Made by a program: the position numbers and the translations under genes. DNA of 35,733 bases from Candidatus Thioglobus sp. REDSEA-S12_B1 (lineage in GTDB: Bacteria; Pseudomonadota; Gammaproteobacteria; PS1; Pseudothioglobaceae), in NCBI GenBank assembly GCA_001628405.1, contig LURN01000041.1, positions 1 through 35,733 of the forward strand, in the 5' to 3' direction. Positions within the stretch are counted from its first letter, which is position 1. Every line of letters starts with the position of its first letter. Below are positions 23,260 through 32,268 of the stretch, in pieces. Below the pieces are notes generated by a model. The model saw only the letters and a list, made by a program, of their open reading frames with translations, was not told the DNA's origin and made no database searches.

Positions 23260-24801
23260 GTGTCAAGCACTACAGAGAGACTTGGTCGAGCAGCTAGAAG
23301 GTCTGACCGCCTGAAAGTAAAAATCGAAATGCTCCCTACACTGAAGAGGAACATTCCCCTAACGGAGCCAATGAATGCGGAAGAGATTGAAAAGATGGAT
23401 GACGCATCACTATCCATCCTAGAGGAGGTAGGTGTTGAATTTCATGATCCAATTGCTCTGGAGCATTGGAAAGAGGCAGGAGCTGATGTTAAGGGTGAGC
23501 GAGTTCGCTTTGATAGGGGCCTTATTAAAGAACTAATCAAGTCTATTCCAGAAAACATTACTATGCATGCGCGTGACCCCAGTAAATCGCTGCAAATTGG
23601 TGGTGACAACTCCATATTTGTGCCAATGACTGGAGCGCCTTTCCTCACCGACCTTGAAAATAACAGAAGACTACCAACGCTCGATGATCTTGCTAATTTT
23701 CATAAGCTTTCCCACATGCTTCCTGCCATTCATTCAAGCGCCCATCACATCGTTGAGCCAATGGATCATGCAATTTCTCATAGGCACCTTAGGATCACCT
23801 ATTCATCCATGAAGCACTCCGATAAAACCTTTATGGGAATGACAAGTAGTGGCAAGAATGCGGAAGACGTAATCGAGATGTGCAAGATTCTCTTTGGAGA
23901 GGAATTCATAGATAGTCATGCAGTTGTTACTGGCAACATCAATGGAAATTCACCTCTAGTGTGGGATCAAACTATGCTCTCAGCACTGAGAGTTTTTTCT
24001 GCTCATAATCAACCTGTTCTCTGCTCTCCTTTCGTTCTTGGCGGCGCCAATACTCCCGCAAGCGTTGCTCCAACTGTAGCTCAAGTCAATGCGGAAGCTT
24101 TATCAGCACTAGCCTACACCCAAGTTATTCGCAAAGGTGCGCCAGCAATCTATGGACATTACTTGGCTACCGTGTCGATGCAGTCTGGTGCTCCAATGGC
24201 TGGAACTCCAGAAATTTCTCTAATGAATTTTATGATTGGCCAGATGGCAAGATACTATAAAGTTCCTTGGAGAAGTTCAAATACTCTAGGAGGCTCAAAA
24301 GTATTCGATGCTCAATCAGGATATGAAAGTGCATCAACAATGATGGCTGTCCTTTTATCTGGGGCAAACTATATCTGGCATTCTGCAGGATGGAATGAGG
24401 CAGGTATGCACTGCTCAATGGCAAAGTTTGTGGTTGATGCAGAGCAGTGTGAAATGGGATATAGAATGGCCGAAGGTGTCCGATGGGACGACTTTGAGGA
24501 AGGCTTAGCGGCGATTAGAGATGTTGGGCCTGGCGGTCATTACTTAGGCCATCCCCATACCATGGAAAACTTTCAAAGAGCCTTTTTTATGCCAAAGCTT
24601 TTTGACAATAACTCCATTGAACAATGGCAAGCTGACGGAAGTCAAGATACAATTCAAAGAGGTCTTGACGGAGCCAAAAAATTACTAGAAGACTACCAAG
24701 AACCTAAACTTGATCAAGCAAAAGATGAGCAGCTATTAGATTTCATAGCCAAAAGAGAGGCCACGATTCCTAAAATGGAGGCACTCAATCAAGAGTACTA
24801 G
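23260..24801 (+). CDS. MttB-family corrinoid methyltransferase homologue without pyrrolysine
   Basis: The 513-residue protein belongs to the trimethylamine methyltransferase (MttB) superfamily. It has EKMDDASLSILEEVGVEFHD near the start and the family barrel with GNINGNSPLVWDQTML and SGAPMAGTPE. It is read through without any in-frame TAG, so it is a non-pyrrolysine member. Known members of that type demethylate glycine betaine (MtgB), proline betaine (MtpB), carnitine (MtcB) or gamma-butyrobetaine (MtyB). The start is GTG at 23260, preceded by AGAG at a suitable distance; no earlier ATG fits. No corrinoid carrier protein or methyl-corrinoid:THF transferase gene is nearby. It heads the plus-strand operon ending at 30075. 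The substrate is inferred to be a betaine or similar quaternary amine. Confidence 0.82.
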   Translation: MSSTTERLGRAARRSDRLKVKIEMLPTLKRNIPLTEPMNAEEIEKMDDASLSILEEVGVEFHDPIALEHWKEAGADVKGERVRFDRGLIKELIKSIPENITMHARDPSKSLQIGGDNSIFVPMTGAPFLTDLENNRRLPTLDDLANFHKLSHMLPAIHSSAHHIVEPMDHAISHRHLRITYSSMKHSDKTFMGMTSSGKNAEDVIEMCKILFGEEFIDSHAVVTGNINGNSPLVWDQTMLSALRVFSAHNQPVLCSPFVLGGANTPASVAPTVAQVNAEALSALAYTQVIRKGAPAIYGHYLATVSMQSGAPMAGTPEISLMNFMIGQMARYYKVPWRSSNTLGGSKVFDAQSGYESASTMMAVLLSGANYIWHSAGWNEAGMHCSMAKFVVDAEQCEMGYRMAEGVRWDDFEEGLAAIRDVGPGGHYLGHPHTMENFQRAFFMPKLFDNNSIEQWQADGSQDTIQRGLDGAKKLLEDYQEPKLDQAKDEQLLDFIAKREATIPKMEALNQEY

Positions 24802-24804
24802 AAT

Positions 24805-25572
24805 ATGAATAATAAGAAATCAAATGTTGTTCTTGTGACTGGTGCTACTGGTGGAATTGGAAAATCTATAGTCAATAAATATGCTGGGCAAGGCTTCACG
24901 CTTGCAATTGCCGATAGAGATGAAGATGAAGCTAATAAACTGGCCAATGAAATCAATCATAATGATGGCAAGGCGATGGTATTTTCTGGTGATCTTTTAG
25001 ATCAAAGCTATTGCGACAATCTTATCAGTGAAGTTCAGACAAAACTAGGGGGTGTTGGAATACTCATTAATAATGCTGGATTTATGAGTCGCGGCGATAT
25101 CACTCAAACCAGTGATGAGGATTATGAGCTATCAATGAAAATCAATGTTGAGGCTCCGTTTAGATTAATTCGAGCGGCAATACCCGTGATGGCCAAAGCT
25201 GGTGGTGGATCTATTGTTAACATATCATCATGCTGGGGAATTAATCCTGGACCCAATCATCTGATTTACTGCACGACAAAAGCGGCCTTGGCAGCTATGA
25301 CAAAGTGTCTAGGTAGAGACCATGCTCATCAGAATATCCGAATCAATGCGGTATGTCCTAATGAAGTCAATACTCCAATGCTTAGAACGGGTTTTGAAAT
25401 CAGAGGATTAAATCCTGATGATGCTATTGAGAAGTTAAATCAATCCGTTCCTATTGGGCATATTGCTGAGCCAGATGAGATTGCTGATGTAGTCTCATTT
25501 TTGAGTTCAAATGAAGCTAGGTATATTTGTGGGTCCTTAGTGGAGATTAATGGTGGAAAAGCGGTTTACTAA
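24805..25572 (+). CDS. SDR-family oxidoreductase (first of two)
   Basis: This is a classical short-chain dehydrogenase of 255 residues. It has TGATGGIG at 12-19 for the nucleotide, NNAG at 89-92, catalytic Ser 141/142 (NISSCWG) and Y155xxxK159 (YCTTK). The aspartate after the second strand (IADRDED) favours NAD over NADP. It lies 3 bp after the MttB-like stop and overlaps the second SDR by 23 bp. It is expected to oxidise or reduce a hydroxy group on the pathway substrate. The exact reaction is unknown. Confidence 0.85.
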   Translation: MNNKKSNVVLVTGATGGIGKSIVNKYAGQGFTLAIADRDEDEANKLANEINHNDGKAMVFSGDLLDQSYCDNLISEVQTKLGGVGILINNAGFMSRGDITQTSDEDYELSMKINVEAPFRLIRAAIPVMAKAGGGSIVNISSCWGINPGPNHLIYCTTKAALAAMTKCLGRDHAHQNIRINAVCPNEVNTPMLRTGFEIRGLNPDDAIEKLNQSVPIGHIAEPDEIADVVSFLSSNEARYICGSLVEINGGKAVY

Positions 25573-26296
25573 TAAAATTGTTGTTGTTACTGGAGCCTCA
25601 AAAGGGATTGGCTTAGCCTGCGCAGAGCGCCTACAAAAAGAAGGTGCAATCGTGTGCGCTATTCAAAGAGGACACTCAAAACTATTTGATTCTTTTCAGT
25701 TTGATTTAAGCAAAGAGCAAGACTGCTCCAAAAGTATTGAGGCTATTGTTAAAAAATATGGTCGTATTGACTCTTTAATTAATAATGCTGGAATGATGAA
25801 AGAGTCGTCAATTCTTGATACTTCTCTTGAAGACTGGAATCAAACTTTAGCGGTAAATCTCACAGCCCCTTTTTTATTAGCTAAATTTTGTATGCCTTTT
25901 CTGATGAAGTCTAAGGGCTCCATTGTGAATATTGGTTCGATAGAGGGAATAGGAGCTAACCCAAATCATGCATCCTATTGTGCAAGCAAGGCTGGACTTC
26001 ATGGTCTAACTCGTGCCATAGCGGTTGACCATGGGAAGGATGATGTAAGATGCAACGCAGTTGCCCCGGGATGGATAGATACTGAGCTCAACGAAGACTT
26101 TATTAATTCGATGCCAGACTCCGAACACTTTAGAAATAGTATTGGAAGTATCCACCCACTCAACAGAACAGGTAAAACAGAAGAAGTTGCCTCTTTAGTT
26201 GCTTGGCTTGCCTCATCAGAATCAAGTTTTGTGACAGGACAGGTATATACTATTGATGGAGGAAGGATGGCAAAAATTAGTTTGCCCAACCCTTAG
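25550..26296 (+). CDS. SDR-family oxidoreductase (second of two)
   Basis: This is a second classical SDR of 248 residues with TGASKGIG at 14-21, NNAG at 78-81, S130 and Y143xxxK147 (YCASK). The residue after the second strand is IQRGHS, lacking the acidic residue seen in its neighbour, so it may prefer NADP. It is only moderately similar to the first SDR, so the pair is not a recent duplication. The ATG at 25550 lies inside the end of the first SDR in another frame, 4 nt after GGAG, which implies translational coupling. It lies 8 bp upstream of the DHDPS-like gene. Confidence 0.85.
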   Translation: MVEKRFTNKIVVVTGASKGIGLACAERLQKEGAIVCAIQRGHSKLFDSFQFDLSKEQDCSKSIEAIVKKYGRIDSLINNAGMMKESSILDTSLEDWNQTLAVNLTAPFLLAKFCMPFLMKSKGSIVNIGSIEGIGANPNHASYCASKAGLHGLTRAIAVDHGKDDVRCNAVAPGWIDTELNEDFINSMPDSEHFRNSIGSIHPLNRTGKTEEVASLVAWLASSESSFVTGQVYTIDGGRMAKISLPNP

Positions 26297-26304
26297 GAGA
26301 ATAT

Positions 26305-27213
26305 ATGAAGTTTGAAGGAATCTACACCCCGGTACTGACTCCGTATGATGATAATCATAAAATCAATTTCGATGCTATTGAGCCTATTATTGAGGATCTA
26401 ATTAAAAGCGGTGTACATGGCATAGTCGTTGCAGGAACAACCGGTGAGTATTATGCTCAGGATACCCAGGAGCGCCTTCAGGTTATGAAGATTTCAAAGG
26501 ATATTATCAATAATAGAGTTCCCTGTATCGTTGGTACAGGTGCCATTCGGACTGAGGACTCTGTATTCTTTGCTGAAGAGGCCGCCAAAATAGGTGCAGA
26601 TGGAATATTAATAGCAACGCCTCCTTATGCTCTTCCCACTGAAAGAGAGAATGCGCTTCACGCACTAGCAATTGATAGGGCGGCTAATCTTCCAATTATG
26701 CTTTACAACTATCCTGGAAGGATGGGCTCCATGATGGGAGAAGAATACCTCGACAGGGTAGGCAGGTCATCTAACTTTTGCGCGATAAAAGAAAGCAGTG
26801 GAGATATAAACCGTCTCCATCTTTTGGCGAGAGATTATCCTCACATTCAGCTTTGCTGTGGAATGGATGATCAAGCCCTAGAGTTCTTTGCCTGGGGCGC
26901 AATTGGATGGGTCTGTGCAGGGTCCAACTTTGCACCAGAAGCTCATGTTGCACTCTATGAGGCCTGCAGAGTTGAAGGAGACTTCGATAAAGGAAGAAGA
27001 ATCATGTCTGCCATGATGCCTTTGATGAGGGTTCTTGAACAAGGAGGGAAATTTATCCAATGTATCAAGCACGGATCAACCATGAGAGGACTCCCTGTAG
27101 GCCCTCCAAGAAAGCCATTACAAAAACTGAATAAAGACGATAAACGTCAACTAGAACAAGTCATACGAGTTATGAATCAAACTGTCAATCAAATTAAACA
27201 GGAGGGTAGTTAA
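26305..27213 (+). CDS. Dihydrodipicolinate synthase-family lyase/deaminase
   Basis: The 302-residue barrel enzyme forms a Schiff base through K162 (FCAIKESSG). Y134 (LYNYPGR) and the GTTGE pocket (44-48) are in place. A biosynthetic DapA is unlikely here because the gene sits in a catabolic operon. Family members in catabolism include 5-keto-4-deoxyglucarate dehydratase, and the pyrroline-4-hydroxy-2-carboxylate deaminase of hydroxyproline breakdown, which yields alpha-ketoglutarate semialdehyde. The KGSA-type dehydrogenase across the divergent promoter makes that reaction attractive, but it is inference. A strong AGGAG ribosome-binding site precedes the ATG. N-acetylneuraminate-type aldolase is an alternative. 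Confidence 0.82.
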   Translation: MKFEGIYTPVLTPYDDNHKINFDAIEPIIEDLIKSGVHGIVVAGTTGEYYAQDTQERLQVMKISKDIINNRVPCIVGTGAIRTEDSVFFAEEAAKIGADGILIATPPYALPTERENALHALAIDRAANLPIMLYNYPGRMGSMMGEEYLDRVGRSSNFCAIKESSGDINRLHLLARDYPHIQLCCGMDDQALEFFAWGAIGWVCAGSNFAPEAHVALYEACRVEGDFDKGRRIMSAMMPLMRVLEQGGKFIQCIKHGSTMRGLPVGPPRKPLQKLNKDDKRQLEQVIRVMNQTVNQIKQEGS

Positions 27214-28716
27214 ATGTCAGATCTTCTAACCCATGAGGAATACAGTGCAATTGCAAATTCACTCAACTTCCCAACTAACGCATTCATCAATGGACAATTC
27301 CAATCTTCAAAGTCAGGAAACACATTTGAAACTATAAATCCTGCAACTGGAAAGGTAATCGCCAACGTTGCTGCATGCAATGCAGATGATGTGGATCATG
27401 CTGTTATCAAGGCAAGGGAGGCATTTGACCAAGGACACTGGTCAAAACTCCATCCGAGTGAGAGAAAACAAACCCTCATAAAATTATCAAAGCTGATTAA
27501 AAGAAATCTTAATGAGCTGGCTGTTATGGAGAGCGTTGATTCAGGTAAGCCGGTTCGTGACTGCGCGACAATCGACCTTCCTGAAACAATTGACTGTCTG
27601 CTCTGGCATGCTGAGGCAATCGATAAGGTCTATGATCAAACTGCACCTGCAGGAGAGGATGCCTTATCGGTCATCGTTCGCGAACCAATTGGAGTTGTTG
27701 GCTGCGTTTTGCCATGGAACTTTCCTCTTCTGATGATGGCATGGAAAATAGCGCCCGCTCTGGCAACAGGAAACTCTGTGATTGTAAAACCAGCAGAGCA
27801 AACCAGCTTAACTGCGCTTAGACTTGCTGAACTCGCAATTGATGCAGGAATCCCTAGAGGCGTCCTAAATGTTATACCGGGCATGGGGCCTGATGTAGGA
27901 GAGCCCATTGGCCTTCACTCGGATATTGATATGGTTTCTTTTACTGGCTCTACAGAGACCGGTAGGCGCTTTCTTCGGTACTCGGCTGACTCCAATCTCA
28001 AGAAGATTGTGCTTGAGTGTGGAGGAAAAAATCCGGCAATTGTTCTGGATGATGCTGAAGATTTAGATCTAGTTGCAGAGCATATTGTGAACGCTTCGTT
28101 CTGGAATATGGGAGAGAACTGTTCAGCAAACTCACGACTTATTGTTCAAGAAAACATTAAGGAGGCTTTACTTGAAAAAGTACTTGCTCATCTTAGAGAT
28201 TGGAAGACTGGTGACCCACTTGACCCTTCAAATTATCTTGGATCTTTGGTGGATGAAGAGCATTTTAAGAAAGTCTGTCGCTATTTGAAACAAGACAACA
28301 TATTGGTTGGCGGAACGACTGAAAAACCTAACTATGTTCTCCCCACTATTGTCGACCAGGTAGATCCGAACTCCAAGATTGCTCAAGAAGAAATTTTTGG
28401 GCCTGTACTCTCTGTGATAACTGTTAAATCATTCGACGAGGCAATTGCAGTTGCAAATAATACTGAGTACGGATTGGCTGCCAGTGTTTTCACTTCGAAT
28501 GGTAAAAAAGCTATCAGAGCTGCAAGAGCTATAAAGGCAGGAACAGTAACAGTTAACTGTTATGGTGAAGGCGATATGAGTACGCCATTTGGAGGGTACA
28601 AACACTCAGGTTTTGGCGGTAGAGATAATTCAATCCATGCGCACGATCAGTACACTGAACTCAAAACAATATGGATTGATCTCTCTGATCGAGCACCAGA
28701 AGAATCGGTAGATTAA
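27214..28716 (+). CDS. Aldehyde dehydrogenase, PuuC/betaine-aldehyde type
   Basis: The 500-residue NAD-dependent aldehyde dehydrogenase has catalytic N169 (LPWNF), E268 (LECGGKNP) and C303 (GENCSANSR). Its opening INPATGKVIANVAAC and overall length match the gamma-glutamyl-aminobutyraldehyde (PuuC) and betaine-aldehyde branch. The other dehydrogenase at 21639-23087 is of the KGSA type. The two therefore probably act on different aldehydes. It starts immediately after the DHDPS-like stop, with an AGGAGGG ribosome-binding site inside the end of that gene. It is followed after 6 bp by a PuuB-like oxidoreductase, which may generate its aldehyde. Confidence 0.85.
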   Translation: MSDLLTHEEYSAIANSLNFPTNAFINGQFQSSKSGNTFETINPATGKVIANVAACNADDVDHAVIKAREAFDQGHWSKLHPSERKQTLIKLSKLIKRNLNELAVMESVDSGKPVRDCATIDLPETIDCLLWHAEAIDKVYDQTAPAGEDALSVIVREPIGVVGCVLPWNFPLLMMAWKIAPALATGNSVIVKPAEQTSLTALRLAELAIDAGIPRGVLNVIPGMGPDVGEPIGLHSDIDMVSFTGSTETGRRFLRYSADSNLKKIVLECGGKNPAIVLDDAEDLDLVAEHIVNASFWNMGENCSANSRLIVQENIKEALLEKVLAHLRDWKTGDPLDPSNYLGSLVDEEHFKKVCRYLKQDNILVGGTTEKPNYVLPTIVDQVDPNSKIAQEEIFGPVLSVITVKSFDEAIAVANNTEYGLAASVFTSNGKKAIRAARAIKAGTVTVNCYGEGDMSTPFGGYKHSGFGGRDNSIHAHDQYTELKTIWIDLSDRAPEESVD

Positions 28717-28722
28717 AAATTA

Positions 28723-30075
28723 ATGAATCAGATTAAGTTACCTAAAAATCCTGGTGATACAGGCTGGAAAGAAATCCTCCCTAAAAGAAAGGTCAACTCA
28801 AAGCTTTCTGATCATATCAATGCAGACTACTTGATTATTGGTGGCGGATTTGCTGGCCTATCTGCAGCTAGGCGTTTAAATCAAATCGATAATAAAGCAA
28901 AAATTGCTCTGCTCGAAGCCTGTGAAATTGCAGAAGGGCCCGCTGGTAGAAACTCAGGCTTTATGATTGACTTGCCTCACAACTTAGCTTCAGATGATTA
29001 CGTAGGAAGCCTTGATAAAGATCGTGAACAAACCCTAATTAATCGATCCGCAATTGAATTTGCTAAAAGTGCATCTGAAGAATATGAAATGCCGCCTGAA
29101 GCAATTCAACTTGTTGGAAAAACGAACGCAGCCGCAACTCCAAAAGGAATGAATTTCAATACAGAGTATGCGAAGCACCTAGACAAGACAAGTGAAAGTT
29201 ATAAGGTTCTAGACGCACAAGATATGAAAGACTTGACTGGGATTGATTACTACATGAATGGTCTGTGGACACCAGGTACAGCGATGCTGCAACCTGCTCT
29301 TTATATCCAGTCACTAGCAGATGGTGTTTCTAAGAGTACCAATACAACGATTTATGAAAACTCTCCGGTCATTTCTCTTGAAGAGGAAGGAATGCATGAT
29401 GGACAAAAAGTATGGAAGGCTAAAACTAGTCTTGGATCAATAACAAGTCCAAAAATAATATTAGCAGTCAACGGAATCGTAGAACGCTTTGGGTATTTTC
29501 AAAATAGGCTAATGACTATTTTTACATACTCATCCTTAACTAGAGAATTAACTAATGATGAAACCAATACGCTGGGTGGCTCCTCTCAGTGGGGATTAAC
29601 CTCTGCTGACGCTATGGGCTCATCAGTGAGACGTATTTCTGGAATGGGTGGCAATAGAATTCTAATTCGAAACCGGTGGTCATATAACCCAAGCATGGAA
29701 GTCTCAGATTCATTTATGAGTTCAGCTGCCAATAGTCACAACGAATCATTCAAAGCACGCTTTCCTATGCTTAAGAAAGTGTCCATGGAATACTCCTGGG
29801 GAGGACGTCTGTGCCTGAGTCTAAATAGTGTATTTGCTCAAGGAGAAGTTGACGAAGGCATTTACTCTGCATGCTGTCAAAATGGCCTAGGAACAGCAAA
29901 AGGAACTGCAATAGGCATCATAACTGCAGAAAAAATTACTGGGGCCATTAATAGTCTTGTACCCGACTTTGTTGATGAGGAGGCGCCTAAAAAACTGATG
30001 CCAAAACCTTTCATGTGGTTTGGAGTAAACAGCTATATGCGCTGGAAAGAGCTTATGGCAGGAAAAGAAAAATAA
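28723..30075 (+). CDS. FAD-dependent amine/D-amino-acid oxidoreductase (DAO family, PuuB-like)
   Basis: This flavoprotein of 450 residues has the N-terminal dinucleotide motif GGGFAGLSAAR at 40-50 and GPAGRNSGFM just after the first unit. This matches DAO-family enzymes such as gamma-glutamylputrescine oxidase and D-amino-acid dehydrogenases. No covalent-flavin histidine context was identified. It would oxidise a secondary or primary amine, giving an imine or aldehyde. With the HpbD-like epimerase and the DHDPS-like deaminase, D-configured (hydroxy)proline is a plausible substrate. With the PuuC-like neighbour, a gamma-amino compound is the alternative. It is the last gene of the plus-strand operon and is convergent with the epimerase, 5 bp away. 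Confidence 0.82.
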   Translation: MNQIKLPKNPGDTGWKEILPKRKVNSKLSDHINADYLIIGGGFAGLSAARRLNQIDNKAKIALLEACEIAEGPAGRNSGFMIDLPHNLASDDYVGSLDKDREQTLINRSAIEFAKSASEEYEMPPEAIQLVGKTNAAATPKGMNFNTEYAKHLDKTSESYKVLDAQDMKDLTGIDYYMNGLWTPGTAMLQPALYIQSLADGVSKSTNTTIYENSPVISLEEEGMHDGQKVWKAKTSLGSITSPKIILAVNGIVERFGYFQNRLMTIFTYSSLTRELTNDETNTLGGSSQWGLTSADAMGSSVRRISGMGGNRILIRNRWSYNPSMEVSDSFMSSAANSHNESFKARFPMLKKVSMEYSWGGRLCLSLNSVFAQGEVDEGIYSACCQNGLGTAKGTAIGIITAEKITGAINSLVPDFVDEEAPKKLMPKPFMWFGVNSYMRWKELMAGKEK

Positions 30076-30080
30076 CTCTA

Positions 30081-31187
30081 TTATTTGTAACTAATTACCG
30101 GATTACCCAAAACGTCAAGACGAGGAGTAACACCCAATCCAAATGATTGAGGTGCAGACACAAAACCGTTAACAACATCAAAGTCTCCATCTGCAGTTTT
30201 AACAGTCACCATATCTCTACAGTCGAGAATACATCGAAGATATTTTTTTGGGAGTGTCTGACCCAAATGAACAATGGCAGCAAATGCGATATCAGAACCC
30301 GTTGTGTCTTGGACACTCATTGTATAGCCAGCCGAAAGACAAATATCTCTTTGTCTTCGGCACTTCGTCAAACCACCGTTTTTTGAAATTTTTAAACCAA
30401 TACCATCGGCACCATCCTCAACGGCAATTTGTAGAATATCCTCTTCATTTAGAGCAAGTTCATCCCAAATTATTGGAACAGAAGTTCGTCTTCTTAGAGA
30501 GAGGTTTTCCCGCCAAGTAGCACATGGCGCTTCCAATACAAAATCCAATCCACTCGGAAGAATATTCAATAACCTCAGTGCAGATTCGACAGTCAGCCCT
30601 CCATTCGCATCCACAATAAAGTATTCTTCTTTCTTTCGGTCTGCTAAGCAAGCTTCAATTCTATTTGCATTGTCATGAGGGTCATTCCCAAGCTTAATTG
30701 AGTGCCCTCGATACCCCAAATCCCTATGCCTTTGCACTCGTTCTCTCATATCATCTGGTTCACCAGCATAGATTGATGAAATTAAGGGCAGTAGTTCATT
30801 GGTATTACCACCTAAGAGATCACAGACAGGCATCTCTACAGACTTTCCAAAAATATCCCAACAGGCAACATCGAGCGGTGTTTTTGCATGATTGTGTCCG
30901 GTTAAAGCGTTATCCATTACTTCATTGATTCGGTCTAGGTGCCTAGGATCTTTGCCCAGTAAGCTAGGAGCAATCTCATCAATGCCAGCTCGCACCCCCT
31001 TGGCATGAGCAGCAATATAATTCGACCCGAAAGGAGTGCTTTCACCCCAGCCTTCGATACCTGAATCGGTTAAAACTCGAACAATAGTAGCATCAAAAAC
31101 TGAGTACTCTCTACCACCAGATAATGAATAAACCCCTCCTGAATAGGGAAGATCTAACTGAAAAACATCTATTTGCTTAATTTTCAT
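30081..31187 (-). CDS. Enolase superfamily, HpbD-like betaine epimerase
   Basis: The 368-residue protein has the two-lysine catalytic layout of the MLE subgroup. K165 (HSIKLG) and K266 (IGLKISKNGG) face each other across the barrel, with metal ligands D193, E219 and D242. The pattern GWGES...AHAKGVRAG...APSLLGKDP and GHNHAKTPLDVACWD parallels hydroxyproline-betaine 2-epimerase HpbD of Pelagibaca bermudensis, as I recall its sequence. Two lysines fit 1,1-proton transfer, meaning racemisation or epimerisation. Its ATG overlaps the preceding MDR gene's stop by 1 bp (TAATG). Dipeptide epimerase or other MLE-subgroup reactions are alternatives. Confidence 0.75.
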   Translation of the reverse strand: MKIKQIDVFQLDLPYSGGVYSLSGGREYSVFDATIVRVLTDSGIEGWGESTPFGSNYIAAHAKGVRAGIDEIAPSLLGKDPRHLDRINEVMDNALTGHNHAKTPLDVACWDIFGKSVEMPVCDLLGGNTNELLPLISSIYAGEPDDMRERVQRHRDLGYRGHSIKLGNDPHDNANRIEACLADRKKEEYFIVDANGGLTVESALRLLNILPSGLDFVLEAPCATWRENLSLRRRTSVPIIWDELALNEEDILQIAVEDGADGIGLKISKNGGLTKCRRQRDICLSAGYTMSVQDTTGSDIAFAAIVHLGQTLPKKYLRCILDCRDMVTVKTADGDFDVVNGFVSAPQSFGLGVTPRLDVLGNPVISYK

Positions 31188-32263
31188 TAGGGCAAAAGAA
31201 CCAGCTTACCCACGTACTTTTTTGATGCAAAGTCTTTTTGAGCATTGATAATATTTTTTAAAGGATAGGTCTTTGAAACGAGAGGCTTAATTTCATTTCT
31301 TTCGATGTATCCAATCAAATTTTGAAAGACTTCTCGATTCTGAAATGTGCAACCAATTAATACCAGATCTTTTAAGTAAAGTGTCCTAACATCTAGCTCA
31401 ACAATCGGCCCTGCGATGGCTCCAGCGGTTGCATATCTTCCGCCTTTTTTTAACACATCTAGCAGACAACCCCAGTTTTCTCCAGCCACAAGATCAATAA
31501 CCACATCCATGGTTTCGTTGTCTATCGAATCCTTTAATTTATCCTCTCGATGAATGACTTCATCTGCGCCTATATCAATGACTGCAACAGACTTAGCTTT
31601 GCTAGATATAGCAACTACTTTGGCACCTCGTCTCTTTGCCAGCTGGATAGCGGCTGACCCAACACCACCGGAAGCACCAGTTATGAGGACAGTCTCGCCC
31701 TCTTTGACACCTGAGCGCTCCAGTAGGTTTTCTGCTGTTGAGTATGCACAGGGTATGGATGCCAGCTCTGCATCGCTCCAGTTACTTTCAATCTTAAAAC
31801 TCTCGTCACTAAAGGCGACCATGTATTCTGCAAACGCACCATCACACTCTGAGCCCATCGTCCAGCATTCAAAGGGCCTGTAATCCACAGCATACTGCTG
31901 CATCGTTCTAACCAAAACCCTCTCGCCAATTCGCCCAGAATCAACACCCTCTCCAACAGCAACGATTTCACCACAGCAATCTGCGCCCTGAATAATCGGA
32001 AATTTTAAAGGCTCACCTGACCAGCTACCGTCATCATCTTTTCCTTGAGAGTCTTCTGCGTTAGTTTCCCCTATAACTGACTTTGAGTACCAAGCCGTTC
32101 GGGTGTTAATATCAGTATTGTTAATACCTGCTCCCAATACTTTAATCAGTACTTGGTCAGAACTGGGTTGAGGAACTTGAACATCATCGCTGAATTTAAG
32201 CACCTCGTAACCGCCATGGCCAGTTGTCAAAACCGCGCTCATCTTTTTTGGAATAGTGCTCAT
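31187..32263 (-). CDS. Zinc-independent MDR-family NAD(P)-dependent oxidoreductase
   Basis: This is a medium-chain dehydrogenase/reductase of 358 residues with GASGGVGSAAIQ at 196-207 for the cofactor. The catalytic zinc cysteine position reads GINNTD (46-51), and the structural zinc cysteine quartet is absent, so it resembles quinone-oxidoreductase-type members. An insert at about 60-85 rich in Asp/Gly (DSQGKDDDGSWSG) precedes the substrate domain and is unusual in length. It lies 5 bp after the DddP-like M24 stop and is coupled to the epimerase gene. The substrate is unknown. In a DMSP or betaine setting, an acryloyl or enoyl reductase role (AcuI-like) is conceivable but not shown. Confidence 0.78.
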   Translation of the reverse strand: MSTIPKKMSAVLTTGHGGYEVLKFSDDVQVPQPSSDQVLIKVLGAGINNTDINTRTAWYSKSVIGETNAEDSQGKDDDGSWSGEPLKFPIIQGADCCGEIVAVGEGVDSGRIGERVLVRTMQQYAVDYRPFECWTMGSECDGAFAEYMVAFSDESFKIESNWSDAELASIPCAYSTAENLLERSGVKEGETVLITGASGGVGSAAIQLAKRRGAKVVAISSKAKSVAVIDIGADEVIHREDKLKDSIDNETMDVVIDLVAGENWGCLLDVLKKGGRYATAGAIAGPIVELDVRTLYLKDLVLIGCTFQNREVFQNLIGYIERNEIKPLVSKTYPLKNIINAQKDFASKKYVGKLVLLP

Positions 32264-32268
32264 ATTAA

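Noticed and set aside
23260..24801. Pyrrolysine-containing MttB
   Set aside because: The reading frame has no internal TAG and ends normally, so it is a non-pyrrolysine member.
24805..26296. Recent tandem duplication of the two SDR genes
   Set aside because: Apart from the family motifs the sequences differ widely, including the cofactor-specificity region, so they are distinct members placed side by side.
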